A DNA stretch of 51,215 bases from a virus: positions 1 to 51,215 of IMG/VR virus record IMGVR_UViG_3300030333_004761; one strand, written 5' to 3'. This document shows positions 34,857 through 42,677 of the stretch, one piece after another (the stretch's first letter is position 1; every line of letters begins with the position of its first letter). The notes beneath the pieces are model-generated. The model had not been told where the DNA came from. It worked only from the letters and a program-made list of their open reading frames with translations, and did no database searches. A program made the position numbers and the translations under genes.

Positions 34857-35545
34857 TCAAGAATAATTTCATTCTCTTTTTTTGTATTAGGATTAACCAC
34901 CTTAACAGTATGCTTCAATTTAGGCATAGTATCAAAGAAATCTTGTATTAATTTAAATTGCTTACTACTAAGCCCTTCAAAGAATTCAATAATTTCTTCT
35001 TGTGGTAGTTCCTTACAATCATGAACCTCATCTTCAGTTGCAATGCTTGATACACATCCAGCTGCCATTTTAAAAATTTGTTCCATACCAACTTGTTGTC
35101 CATCTTGGAAATTCATTTCTACAAATGATTCAAGACTAGGATAACACATATTAACAATCACTTCATCAGATAATTTAAGTTCTTTTTTATGACCTCTAGT
35201 CTTTTGAACTTTGATGTCATCTAAAGGAATTTTAACTTTAACTGTTGTTTCTCCATCATCAGGACAAGTTACCATTAAATCAACACTTTCACCAACAGAT
35301 TTAGTACGAATCTGAAGAAATAAAAATTCAATATCAAATGTAGAAAGTTGATCTACATCCTTAATATCAGTACATGTACTGATAATATCCTTAATTGCAG
35401 TGATTATATCTGCAGTTTGTCCTGTTTCAGTTGCTAAAAGAAGCAACTTCTCTTCTTTTACAAGAAAAGGTCTATAATTAACAACCCTACCATCAGAAGG
35501 TAGTTTCATTTTGTACTTAGGTACATTTAATTTAGGTAATGCCAT
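34832..35545 (-). CDS. 26: gp26 baseplate hub protein
   Basis: A 237-residue T4 gp26 family protein (T4 gp26 is 208 residues). The opening MALPKLNVPKYKMKLPSDGR and NYRPFLVKEEKLLLLATETG are diagnostic. The middle includes QLSTFDIEFLFLQIRTKSVG and a CPDDGE turn, and the C-terminal half is helical (EEIIEFFEGLSSKQFKLIQD). T4 gp26 acts in hub assembly. The last codons run across a TTTTTTC stretch into a TAG, and a second frame (gp51) continues beyond. A CTAAATA late element lies upstream. Confidence 0.88.
   Translation of the reverse strand: MALPKLNVPKYKMKLPSDGRVVNYRPFLVKEEKLLLLATETGQTADIITAIKDIISTCTDIKDVDQLSTFDIEFLFLQIRTKSVGESVDLMVTCPDDGETTVKVKIPLDDIKVQKTRGHKKELKLSDEVIVNMCYPSLESFVEMNFQDGQQVGMEQIFKMAAGCVSSIATEDEVHDCKELPQEEIIEFFEGLSSKQFKLIQDFFDTMPKLKHTVKVVNPNTKKENEIILEGLAAFFE
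34838..34844 (-). promoter_or_regulatory. Candidate -1 programmed frameshift site (T TTT TTC)
   Basis: In the gp26 frame the minus-strand mRNA reads GCT TTT TTC GAG TAG; the heptamer T TTT TTC fits X XXY YYZ. A -1 slip gives TTT TTT CGA GTA GCT and continues in the gp51 frame for 60-odd codons. The gp26 TAG falls two codons after the site, as is common for recoding signals. Confidence 0.6.
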
Positions 35546-35566
35546 AGAAATTCAATTCAGTATAAT

Positions 35567-35573
35567 TATTTAG
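35567..35573 (-). promoter_or_regulatory. Late promoter element CTAAATA upstream of gp26
   Basis: Minus-strand CTAAATA, 21 bases upstream of the ATG at 35545, near the stop codon of gp54. Confidence 0.6.
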
Positions 35574-35576
35574 CGG

Positions 35577-36410
35577 TCATGCAAAGATGGTATTAAAAAT
35601 ATTTCCGAAGAAATCACCCAACCAATTGTTTACTGTACTGGTGTTAGTCCTTGATGTATCACCTCCAGTAAAATTATCAATATTATTTGGAAGGGTTATT
35701 GTATCAGCATCTCTAGTTTCATCAAATAGTTGTTCTCCATAAAAACGATATCTTTCATAATAGAAGGAGACTGGTAATGTCATCACTTTCGCATTGCTGT
35801 TATCCAACTGAGCAGATCCAATATTAAAGGGAAATACATTTTGTAATACCCAACAACCAGTTATCCTATATTTTTGGAAAATATTTACACCTTGACCTTG
35901 AAGTGCTGAAATAATCGCTTGATCTGTAATAGCAAATCCACCACCACCTCTTTCCCACTTATATATTAATACTCTAGGAGCACAATAAGTTTCATAAAAT
36001 TCAGTTAGATTATTAGCATCATTTGCCATTAATGATGCCCATCTTTCAAAGAATATTCTTGTTTTTTGACTTGCTGGCATCCTAAAAGTCATTTGAAATT
36101 GACTAAAAGAAGATCCAGTAGCATATCTATACGCATTACCTATATTCAATACAGTACCAGTAGTAATCTGCTTACTTGGTAAATTTACATTTTCAGCATA
36201 ATAATCCAAAAGAAATGATAAATCACCAGTTTCAGCCTGTAAATTAGATCCTACAACTGCTCCACCTGGATATAACATAGGTGGAGATGTGAAATGTACC
36301 GACCATAAGTTAGTTAAAGCGGGACTCATATCCCTTTGCTTTATACTAGACTGAAAAGCCTGTAAAGATGGATATAAAGCAGATTGTTTTTGATTTGACG
36401 TAATTCCCAT
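35577..36410 (-). CDS. 54: gp54-like baseplate tail-tube initiator
   Basis: A 277-residue protein (T4 gp54 is 320). SPALTNLWSVHFTSPPMLYP near the N-terminus and VMTLPVSFYYERYRFYGEQL near the C-terminus match the tail-tube-like fold of cyanophage gp54, which caps the baseplate and seeds the tube. The FSQFQMTFRMPASQKTRIFF segment is another typical strand-helix pair. It abuts gp4 by one shared base. Its neighbours gp4, gp26 and gp48 support a tail-completion role. Confidence 0.75.
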   Translation of the reverse strand: MGITSNQKQSALYPSLQAFQSSIKQRDMSPALTNLWSVHFTSPPMLYPGGAVVGSNLQAETGDLSFLLDYYAENVNLPSKQITTGTVLNIGNAYRYATGSSFSQFQMTFRMPASQKTRIFFERWASLMANDANNLTEFYETYCAPRVLIYKWERGGGGFAITDQAIISALQGQGVNIFQKYRITGCWVLQNVFPFNIGSAQLDNSNAKVMTLPVSFYYERYRFYGEQLFDETRDADTITLPNNIDNFTGGDTSRTNTSTVNNWLGDFFGNIFNTIFA

Positions 36411-36832
36411 TATTCTTTAAGTTCTTTTTCTGTAATTAACATAAATTCCATCCCATAGTCTTTACAAAACTCTTTTGCTGCTTTCCATTTAGCATCATTA
36501 ATACTATATGTAATAACCTCATTAATATATCTCTTAGTCACTCTTGTTTGTTTTTTTGGTTGTTTAGTTTGTTTAAGAGGTTTAACTTCAACTATGTATT
36601 TCTTTCCTTTCACCTTTACATAAAAATCTGGATAATATCTATGCCGTTTACCGTCAATAGGAGATATATAAGGTATTATTATTTCTTCACTTCCCCATTC
36701 AGTCACAGACGTTGTTCTATCACACCAATGCATGAATTTTAACTCCCATGACGACCTATAATTTATATTCAAATAATTACCTTTATATTTACCAGGACGT
36801 GTAGGAATATACTTTCCTTGTTTATAACGCAT
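36410..36832 (-). CDS. 4: gp4 head completion protein
   Basis: A 140-residue T4 gp4 homologue (gp50/4 family, usual length about 150). Diagnostic: YRSSWELKFMHWCDRTTSVT, WGSEEIIIPYISPIDGK and YYPDFYVKVKGKKYIVEVKP. The PDFYV...VEVKP part is a PD-(D/E)xK-like nuclease core, and a second conserved part INDAKWKAAKEFCKDYGMEF follows. In T4 gp4 is needed to complete DNA-filled heads. It is divergently transcribed from gp48 with back-to-back late elements. Confidence 0.9.
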   Translation of the reverse strand: MRYKQGKYIPTRPGKYKGNYLNINYRSSWELKFMHWCDRTTSVTEWGSEEIIIPYISPIDGKRHRYYPDFYVKVKGKKYIVEVKPLKQTKQPKKQTRVTKRYINEVITYSINDAKWKAAKEFCKDYGMEFMLITEKELKE

Positions 36833-36837
36833 AAATA
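36830..36837 (+). promoter_or_regulatory. Late promoter element CATAAATA (toward gp48)
   Basis: Plus-strand CATAAATAC, 32 bases before the TTG start at 36869. It overlaps the first codon of gp4 on the other strand. Confidence 0.6.
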
Positions 36838-36853
36838 CATAGAGATCACATAG

Positions 36854-36860
36854 TATTTAG
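36854..36860 (-). promoter_or_regulatory. Late promoter element CTAAATA (toward gp4)
   Basis: Minus-strand CTAAATAC, 21 bases ahead of the gp4 ATG at 36832. Together with the plus-strand element it forms a compact divergent late promoter pair of about 30 bases. Confidence 0.6.
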
Positions 36861-36868
36861 GTCGAAAA

Positions 36869-37918
36869 TTGTCAATTTACACCTACCCAATTAAACCACC
36901 TGTAGCTGGAGATGGAGATTTAGACGAAGCTCCTACCCAGGCGGTTGATTACGTATGTTTTCGCCGTAAAAGAATTTTATACGATCATAATAATAAAGAA
37001 AGGTATTATGGACTAAATGTTCCTGGAAATAACCCGACATTTAGAATGAACAATGATATTGTTTATCTAGCAATGCCACCCCAACTATCAACTTCATATA
37101 CACCTCAATGGTCACAAGCAAATATGGGTATTGCTGGTATATTTGGATCACAAATGATGAACCAACTTGATGGTGGAGACAGTCTTTCTCCAGAGACTAT
37201 TGCTTCAGCATTACAAGATGCAGCTGCATCAGCTTTACCTCAATTTACACAAGGCACATTAATGGCAACAATTAATTCTGCTGCTAATGCTTTTGGTCTT
37301 GGTGGAAGTGCTGGATTAAATGATGCCAAGCAAATGGCAAATGGAAGTATATTTAATCCATATATGGAACAAACCTTTAAGAATATGGGTTTCCGTACAC
37401 ATGCTTTCAATTTTAAATTATTTGCAAAGAATCAAGAAGAATCAAAAATGATCAAAAAGATTATTGATTACTTCAAAGAAGGTTCTTTACCAGAATACGA
37501 ATCAATGCAAGAGGCATTTGATACTTGGAATAGTGCAGGATCAGATAGAATTACTGAGCGTGATAATGCAGAGTACGGAAACAGAGAAAGAGAGACAGTC
37601 ACAAGAGTGAATGATCTTACCTCATCATCCAGATTCTTTAAAATACCAGATTACTTTGAGATAAAGTTCTTACGTCATCATCCCAATGGTCCTTTAACTG
37701 AATGGGAAGCTGGTAATAATATGGGTGGTATACCATTACATTTTAAAATTAAAACTTCTGTTTGTAATGGTATAGGAGTAAATTATGCCCCTGATGGCAC
37801 ATATAACTCTATGAAACACTTAAGTGGAGATAGAATGGATGTTCCTGCAATTCAATTGCAAATGAGATTTACAGAAACTCAACTAGTTACTAAACGAGAT
37901 ATATCAGCAGGATACTAA
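36869..37918 (+). CDS. 48: gp48-like baseplate tail-tube cap
   Basis: A 349-residue plus-strand protein (T4 gp48 is 364). The start is TTG (TTG TCA ATT TAC), with a weak AGGT ahead. GVNYAPDGTYNSMKHLSGDR and AIQLQMRFTETQLVTKRDIS near the C-terminus are typical of gp48, and the N-terminal half has DDIVYLAMPPQLSTSYTPQW-type strands followed by an Ala-rich helix. It works with gp54 to start the tail tube on the baseplate. It shares one base with the gp53 ATG (TAATG), so they are co-translated. Confidence 0.8.
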   Translation: MSIYTYPIKPPVAGDGDLDEAPTQAVDYVCFRRKRILYDHNNKERYYGLNVPGNNPTFRMNNDIVYLAMPPQLSTSYTPQWSQANMGIAGIFGSQMMNQLDGGDSLSPETIASALQDAAASALPQFTQGTLMATINSAANAFGLGGSAGLNDAKQMANGSIFNPYMEQTFKNMGFRTHAFNFKLFAKNQEESKMIKKIIDYFKEGSLPEYESMQEAFDTWNSAGSDRITERDNAEYGNRERETVTRVNDLTSSSRFFKIPDYFEIKFLRHHPNGPLTEWEAGNNMGGIPLHFKIKTSVCNGIGVNYAPDGTYNSMKHLSGDRMDVPAIQLQMRFTETQLVTKRDISAGY

Positions 37919-38808
37919 TGGCATATTTTCAACAATTCCCAAATGTATACGTAGGAGAAGGTGTTAAAGACGATGAACCCTTTAAATATCGTCTTATAAA
38001 AAATCTTTTCCGAAGAGTAAAGGCAAGAGAAGATCTTGATCAATATACAACATTATTTGAAGTATATGAAATTAGAGATGGTGAGACACCATCAATTTTA
38101 GCTCAAAAGTTCTTTAGTGACCCATTTTATGATTGGGTGATACTGTTGGTTAATAACATAACAGACGTATATTCACAATGGCCTAAAGATAACGAGAGTC
38201 TTAGTAATTACGTAAATGACAAATATAACGATCCTGACGAAGTTCACCATTATGAAACTAATGAAATAAAAGACGAAAACGATGATATTTTCTTTCCAAA
38301 GGGAATTCAAGTAAATAACACATTTCGCATTACTATGCCAAATGGTGATGTTAAGACAGAAGCAGAATCTATATATCCAGTCTCAAACTACGAATACGAA
38401 TATTACGAAAATGAGAAAACAAGACAAATTAGAATACCCATAGGTTCTATGGTATCTAAAATTGTTGAAGAAATGGCTGATATTATAGGATATGAGTCTC
38501 ATGCTGAATTAGACGAATCTAACAATAAACTAACACCAGCAAATATTGCATCCAGATTCTTGAACAACACTGGATATGTAAGTGGAAGTATTGAAGTTAA
38601 TAATAGTGTAGGTGCTGTAACTTCATGGGATAATGGTGATGGAGTAACAATCACACCAGCAGTATACGCAGATTCTACAACATCCAACACAACTACAGCA
38701 AGTGCAACTCCAACAAGTACTACTACAACTACTACCACATCTGCAACAGATTCTACTCCATCCAACGTTGGTACTTTTGATGGAGGAGAAACAGTTAGCG
38801 GTTATTGA
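37918..38808 (+). CDS. 53: gp53-like baseplate wedge protein
   Basis: A 296-residue homologue of T4 gp53 (196 residues). The conserved part is N-terminal: MAYFQQFPNV, NLFRRVKAREDLDQYTTLFE, YEIRDGETPSILAQKFFSDP and FYDWVILLVNNITDVYSQWP. The C-terminal 60 residues are an extended Thr/Ser-rich tail (SNTTTASATPTSTTTTTTTS) that explains the extra length. gp53 joins wedges together into the six-fold baseplate. It is followed by a strong terminator. Confidence 0.85.
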   Translation: MAYFQQFPNVYVGEGVKDDEPFKYRLIKNLFRRVKAREDLDQYTTLFEVYEIRDGETPSILAQKFFSDPFYDWVILLVNNITDVYSQWPKDNESLSNYVNDKYNDPDEVHHYETNEIKDENDDIFFPKGIQVNNTFRITMPNGDVKTEAESIYPVSNYEYEYYENEKTRQIRIPIGSMVSKIVEEMADIIGYESHAELDESNNKLTPANIASRFLNNTGYVSGSIEVNNSVGAVTSWDNGDGVTITPAVYADSTTSNTTTASATPTSTTTTTTTSATDSTPSNVGTFDGGETVSGY

Positions 38809-38833
38809 GAAAAACCCTACAGGCGAAAAAATA

Positions 38834-38859
38834 CCCCGAATTTTTTTCGGGGTTTTTTT
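38834..38859 (+). terminator. Intrinsic terminator after gp53
   Basis: Plus-strand CCCCGAA, a T-rich loop, TTCGGGG, then TTTTTTT. A near-identical hairpin ends the psbA transcript at 50994-51023. It also faces the convergent gene at 38891. Confidence 0.85.
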
Positions 38860-38890
38860 GTAACTAAAAGTCGAATAATATATGAGCTTA

Positions 38891-39094
38891 TCACTCTTGC
38901 ATTGCACTACCTGTCCTGTACCGTGCATTAACAAACATACTTTCAATCTCTAGTATGTAATTAGTGTTATGCCACCTGGATTCTTTAATTTCATCCATTG
39001 CTGCAGAAACTTTACAATATTGGTTTAATGTTTCTTTTCCGTGTTTAGTATAGTACTTAGAAGGTTGATTACCATGAAGATTATCGCCTGACAT
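38891..39094 (-). CDS. Small hypothetical protein
   Basis: A 67-residue protein from ATG 39094 (MSGDNLHGNQPSKYYTKHGK...SRWHNTNYILEIESMFVNAR). A longer upstream reading would run into the hairpin at 39132, so I do not use it. It converges on gp53 and shares its bidirectional terminator. No family recognised. Confidence 0.45.
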   Translation of the reverse strand: MSGDNLHGNQPSKYYTKHGKETLNQYCKVSAAMDEIKESRWHNTNYILEIESMFVNARYRTGSAMQE

Positions 39095-39131
39095 TGTATT
39101 GTGTTGAATTCTACACACTATTTTATATGAG

Positions 39132-39154
39132 GAAACCCCCATAAAGGGGGTTTC
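39132..39154 (-). terminator. Terminator-like hairpin
   Basis: Perfect inverted repeat GAAACCCCC / GGGGGTTTC with a 5-base loop, downstream of the exported glycine-zipper gene. The following T-run is short on both strands, so it may work as terminator in either direction or as an mRNA stabiliser. Confidence 0.55.
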
Positions 39155-39186
39155 TTAAGGATATCTTTTGGTTTCCTTTACTTAGA

Positions 39187-39609
39187 TTAACCACCAGCAG
39201 CATCACATCCTATAGCACTACCAACCACTGCACCTAATGGAATTGCCCACCAACGTCCATCTCCTCTGGACATAGCAGCACCAGCAGCACCACCTAATAA
39301 ACCACCAGCAATCTTTCCATCAGTACAATCATTAGTATCTACTTCCTCGTATACCGTAACGTTTCTACGATAGGTGGGTGTTCTTCCTACATTTGGATGT
39401 GGATCCCTATAAGGTTCAACTTCACAAGGAACTTCAATAGTTTCCTTCCATGATCTTACATATCCAGGATCATCTTCCGTACCTGGAATATATTCTTCAC
39501 GATACTCACTTCTAAAGCAGGTACGTTCATGTGAATAACCTGGCTGATATTCACCTGCTGTAGCAGGTACTGAAGTTAGTAAAAGAGCAGCAGCAAGTGC
39601 AAGTTTCAT
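39187..39609 (-). CDS. Exported glycine-zipper protein
   Basis: A 140-residue protein with a clear signal peptide (MKLALAAALLLTSVPATAGE, likely cleaved after ATA). The mature part has several Cys and Tyr residues. Residues about 100-138 form a glycine-zipper segment (IAGGLLGGAAGAAMSRGDGR then AIPLGAVVGSAIGCDAAGG), seen in outer-membrane-associated 17-kDa antigens and cyanobacterial envelope proteins. Location is periplasm or outer membrane. An AGGAG site and an extended -10 precede it. A role in envelope disruption or superinfection exclusion is only inferred. Confidence 0.65.
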   Translation of the reverse strand: MKLALAAALLLTSVPATAGEYQPGYSHERTCFRSEYREEYIPGTEDDPGYVRSWKETIEVPCEVEPYRDPHPNVGRTPTYRRNVTVYEEVDTNDCTDGKIAGGLLGGAAGAAMSRGDGRWWAIPLGAVVGSAIGCDAAGG

Positions 39610-39632
39610 AAATCTCCTTTGTTTATACTATA

Positions 39633-39641
39633 ATTATATCA
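39633..39641 (-). promoter_or_regulatory. Extended -10 promoter for the glycine-zipper gene
   Basis: Minus-strand TGATATAAT (TGn-TATAAT), 24 bases ahead of the ATG at 39609. No convincing -35, because that position is taken by the gp32 terminator hairpin. Confidence 0.5.
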
Positions 39642-39642
39642 T

Positions 39643-39668
39643 AAAAAAAGGGGGTCGAAACCCCCCTT
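39643..39668 (-). terminator. Intrinsic terminator of gp32
   Basis: Minus-strand GGGGG(G)TTTCGACCCCC followed by TTTTTTT, 15 bases after the gp32 stop. Gene 32 in T4 also ends at a strong terminator. Confidence 0.85.
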
Positions 39669-39682
39669 GTGACAGTTTATTT

Positions 39683-40597
39683 TTAGTCCTCTTCAGCGAG
39701 TTTAGCAAAATAAGACAGAGTATCTTCTTCATTGTCTAAAGGTGAAGCAGCAACTGCCTTTTCCCTAAACTCAGATACTTCTTTACCCCAATTCTGAGGT
39801 CTCACTTCTTCATCCTCTTCAGGTACAACAACTGGTGCTGGACGTGAAGACTTACCAAGTACAAGATCTAAACGCTTCTTCAAATCTTCATAAGATTTAA
39901 AGTTCTTAGCAGCTTCAAACTCAGCGAGTGAGTAAGATTGCTTCCAGATCTTTTCTAATTTATCGTCAGATAGATCACCTAGAGTACCAGGTGCAGCAAA
40001 TTCTGACTTATCATAGTTCCAGTAACCATCAACCTTTCTAATCTTAACCTTGAAATCAGCACCCTTCCATAGATTAAATGGATCGAGTGGAGTCTCATCA
40101 GCAAAAGCAGGTTGCATTGCTTCGACTAATTTGTCAAAGATTTTCTTACCATACTTGTACAAAAAGACTTTACCTTCATTCTCAGGATGAGCAGGATCAG
40201 AGACAACATAGATGTTAGAGTAGTAAGAAAGCTTACGCTTCTGTGCTCTAGCAACTTCTTTGTCAGACTCACGTCCACTATTCCAAAGTTCTCTGTTCAG
40301 TTCTCCAACAGGATCATCCTTACCAATAGTAGTAAGAGAGTTCTCGATGTACCACTGACCACCAGGTCCTTTGAAAGCGTGACTCCATATCTTTGCCCAA
40401 GGCATGTCCTCTCCATCTGGAGCAGGAAGGAATCTAATAACGGCATAACCGTTACCTGCCTTATCTAATTCAGGTTTCCACAGACGCTCATCAGCACCTG
40501 CACCTGCTTGAGGTTGATTTAGTTTTTCAATCTCTTGCGTGAGTTTAGCAAGACTACTGCCAGCAGCAGAAGACTTCTTGAGTGTTGCAAAAGACAT
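39683..40597 (-). CDS. 32: gp32 single-stranded DNA-binding protein
   Basis: A 304-residue gp32 (T4: 301). The basic N-terminus (MSFATLKKSSAAGSSLAKLT) is the cooperativity region. The core includes YAVIRFLPAPDGEDMPWAKI and WYIENSLTTIGKDDPVGELN, and RAQKRKLSYYSNIYVVSDPA is typical of this family. The acidic C-tail (DNEEDTLSYFAKLAEED) is where partner proteins bind in T4. ATG 40597 was chosen because GGAG lies about 9 bases upstream; a longer upstream reading has no such site. Coats ssDNA in replication and recombination. Confidence 0.93.
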   Translation of the reverse strand: MSFATLKKSSAAGSSLAKLTQEIEKLNQPQAGAGADERLWKPELDKAGNGYAVIRFLPAPDGEDMPWAKIWSHAFKGPGGQWYIENSLTTIGKDDPVGELNRELWNSGRESDKEVARAQKRKLSYYSNIYVVSDPAHPENEGKVFLYKYGKKIFDKLVEAMQPAFADETPLDPFNLWKGADFKVKIRKVDGYWNYDKSEFAAPGTLGDLSDDKLEKIWKQSYSLAEFEAAKNFKSYEDLKKRLDLVLGKSSRPAPVVVPEEDEEVRPQNWGKEVSEFREKAVAASPLDNEEDTLSYFAKLAEED

Positions 40598-40641
40598 AAT
40601 TGTATTCTCCGTATTGTGTAGTGTATAATTGCTACTGTGTA

Positions 40642-40670
40642 ATCGTAGCATACTATTTATGCAGTGTCAA
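40642..40670 (-). promoter_or_regulatory. Dual promoter of gp32: sigma70-like with late element in the spacer
   Basis: Minus strand: TTGACA (40665-40670), 17-base spacer, TGC-TACGAT (-10 at 40642-40647). CATAAATA, a late element, occupies 40654-40661 in the spacer. This would allow expression both before and after the late switch. Confidence 0.55.
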
Positions 40671-40989
40671 GCTGCCCTTTTTGTGCATTATCTAACGTAA
40701 CTATCATAGCATCCATACAATCCATCAGTGTCTTATATCCAAACGCTTGAGTTAATTGATTAATCTTATTCTTCATGTCTTCTGCTTCTTTATCTTCCTT
40801 AGCAGCAAGTTGTAATCTAAAATAAAAAGTCTTTTGTTTATCGATCAGTCCTTTACATTCTTCTATATGCTGCAACTTTTCTTCTTTATTCATACTAGAC
40901 AGTCTACTAGTTTTAGATGCAATTTCCTGATAAGTATAAAATATACTTTGTAGATTCTCTTGTACTAGTTCTGAATTAAAGAAACTCAT
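40657..40989 (-). CDS. DUF1825-like cyanobacteria/cyanophage protein
   Basis: A 110-residue helical protein. The opening MSFFNSELVQENLQSIFYTY and the later DKQKTFYFRLQLA resemble DUF1825, a family found in cyanobacteria and their phages (MxFFxSEIVQ...). It overlaps gp33 by an ATGA junction, and lies in the gp32-gp33-exonuclease cluster. Function unknown; a replication-linked role is suggested only by context. Confidence 0.65.
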   Translation of the reverse strand: MSFFNSELVQENLQSIFYTYQEIASKTSRLSSMNKEEKLQHIEECKGLIDKQKTFYFRLQLAAKEDKEAEDMKNKINQLTQAFGYKTLMDCMDAMIVTLDNAQKGQLDTA

Positions 40990-41237
40990 AGAGGTAATAC
41001 TCCTTTTGATGTTTGCTTCATATAATTTAAGCGTTGAGCTTCATGTTTTAATCTTTCCTTTAAAGGCTTAGATACTAATTTAGAAACAGTTTCAAGTTCA
41101 ATCTCATTCTCTTGGCAGTACGTTACTACTGCTTCAATGTATGTAATTAAACCTTCACTCTTCTTAACTAACCTTTCAATTTCTTGTGAAAATTTAGTAG
41201 GAGTTAAAAAGTTTTCCTCTACTTGTTCTTTAGGCAT
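40986..41237 (-). CDS. 33: gp33 late-transcription coactivator
   Basis: An 83-residue gp33. The start is ATG 41237 (MPKEQVEENFLTPTKFSQEI), overlapping the exonuclease stop by 8 bases. Segment FSQEIERLVKKSEGLITYIE and CQENEIELETVSKLVSKPLK and on to QRLNYMKQ match the T4 gp33 family, which bridges RNA polymerase and the sliding clamp at late promoters. T4 gp33 is 112 residues. It fits with the many TATAAATA/CTAAATA elements seen here. Confidence 0.8.
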   Translation of the reverse strand: MPKEQVEENFLTPTKFSQEIERLVKKSEGLITYIEAVVTYCQENEIELETVSKLVSKPLKERLKHEAQRLNYMKQTSKGVLPL

Positions 41238-41907
41238 TTTTTCCCCTAACAAATTCTTCAATATAGGACTTGAGTAATCGTAAATAGTCATCGAGATTGT
41301 ACTTTTGAAATACTTGAACAGATCCCTCTTCAGTTGCGATAAGTGTGACAATTTTCTTTACCTCAATGCCTGAACGCTCAAGGAACATCGCTGCGTATGC
41401 AGTTTCTTGAACAAAGTAATGTTCAATATAGTTCTCTTGTTTTTGTTTGGTAGAAGTTTTAAAATCGATTACCGCTAACTCACCTTCATACTCAGCTATA
41501 CAGTCTACACGACCAGCAAGACCAAGGTAATGAGAGTAAAGAAAAGTCTCTAAACAATGGATGTTATCAATTTTATCCAGTTCAGACTTCGCTGTCTGAA
41601 ACATTCTAACAGACAAAGGATTGTTATCCAAATAACTGTTAAGATTTAATTGATCTTTGAAATAATCCTCAGCAATACTATGAAATGCAGTGCCTCTTTG
41701 TGTAGCTCTCGCAGTAATTCGATTAGCCTCGTCTTCACCAATTTTCTTTCTCCATTTTGAGAAGAAAGCAGCGTTCTTAAACGATGTGATTGAGGTAATA
41801 CTCGGATAATATTTATCCGCACCTGGAATAGGGTAAAACCGAACTCCATCTTGATTCACAGGTTCGACCTCTGGAGTATTGAGATCTACATCAATAAATT
41901 TAAACAT
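41230..41907 (-). CDS. PD-(D/E)xK exonuclease (RecB/MGME1-like)
   Basis: A 225-residue nuclease. The N-terminal ADKYYPSITSITSFKNAAFF and FFSKWRKKIGEDEANRITAR is typical of small phage RecB-like exonucleases. The core GRVDCIAEYEGELAVIDFKT holds catalytic Asp, the D-F-K motif and Lys, followed by QETAYAAMFLERSG with the QxxxY motif. It lies between gp33 and phoH with short overlaps. It probably degrades host DNA or trims replication intermediates. Confidence 0.82.
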   Translation of the reverse strand: MFKFIDVDLNTPEVEPVNQDGVRFYPIPGADKYYPSITSITSFKNAAFFSKWRKKIGEDEANRITARATQRGTAFHSIAEDYFKDQLNLNSYLDNNPLSVRMFQTAKSELDKIDNIHCLETFLYSHYLGLAGRVDCIAEYEGELAVIDFKTSTKQKQENYIEHYFVQETAYAAMFLERSGIEVKKIVTLIATEEGSVQVFQKYNLDDYLRLLKSYIEEFVRGKNA

Positions 41908-42677
41908 TAAAATCCAAGACTGAGTTTGGTAATTAAATAAGATTTGACTAGACCTGACCTAACGATGTCATCAATACCAAATTCAACACAAGTAAATTCT
42001 TTCATTTCTTGTAAGATACTAATGAAATCAGACACACCTGTCTTCTCATTTTCTCTTGTTAAATCGGTTTGAGTGATGTCACCACAGAACATAATCTTAG
42101 AGTCCTCACCTATGCGAGTGATCATTGAATCAAGTTCATGAAAGTTCAAGTTACTAAACTCATCTACAATAACAATAGTATTATCCAAGGTAACACCACG
42201 AATAAAACTCGTAGACCAGAAATCAATAGTGTCTTGTGCTCTGAGGTTGTCATATAACATCTCAAAAGAATTATCATCTGGCATACTAAACATATACCTG
42301 ACCATATTCTTGTATGGTATTTGATAGAGATAGGACTTGTCCTCATGATCTCCTGGTAGGAAACCAATCTCTCTTGTAGGTACTAGAGACCTTACAATAA
42401 CTATTTTATCATAAACTGAGGATTCGTCAAGTACTTCTTTTAATGCCAGATACAATGTGATAAATGTTTTACCTGTACCAGCAGCACCATGAAGTAATAA
42501 ATGTTGACCTTCAGAATACTTTTCAAAGACAACCTTTTGATTGTCAGTAAGAGGCTTGATCTCAGTCATGTATGACTTATCAATAGGCTTCTTGCGTTTC
42601 ATCTGCTTCTTAGACATTGGTTGAATGGGTGCAACACCATTCCCATTACCGTTAGATTTTTTTCTTGCTCTTGGCAT
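41907..42677 (-). CDS. phoH: PhoH-like P-loop ATPase
   Basis: A 256-residue PhoH protein. Walker A GAAGTGKT at residues 64-71, EIGFLPGDHEDK motif, Walker B VIVDEFSN, and FCGDITQTDL are the family signature. The basic N-terminal 35 residues (KKQMKRKKP) may bind nucleic acid. phoH is widespread in marine phages, often linked to phosphate stress, but the biochemical role is uncertain (RNA helicase activity has been suggested for relatives). Stop and start overlap with the exonuclease (TAATG). Confidence 0.92.
   Translation of the reverse strand: MPRARKKSNGNGNGVAPIQPMSKKQMKRKKPIDKSYMTEIKPLTDNQKVVFEKYSEGQHLLLHGAAGTGKTFITLYLALKEVLDESSVYDKIVIVRSLVPTREIGFLPGDHEDKSYLYQIPYKNMVRYMFSMPDDNSFEMLYDNLRAQDTIDFWSTSFIRGVTLDNTIVIVDEFSNLNFHELDSMITRIGEDSKIMFCGDITQTDLTRENEKTGVSDFISILQEMKEFTCVEFGIDDIVRSGLVKSYLITKLSLGF

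Noticed and set aside
36869-36880. TTGACA-like -35 for gp4 at the gp48 start
   Set aside because: The matching -10 (TATGTG) is poor; the late element alone explains gp4.
38623-38946. Minus-strand Cys/Ser-rich frame over the end of gp53
   Set aside because: Artifact of reading the Thr-rich tail codons in reverse; crosses the terminator.
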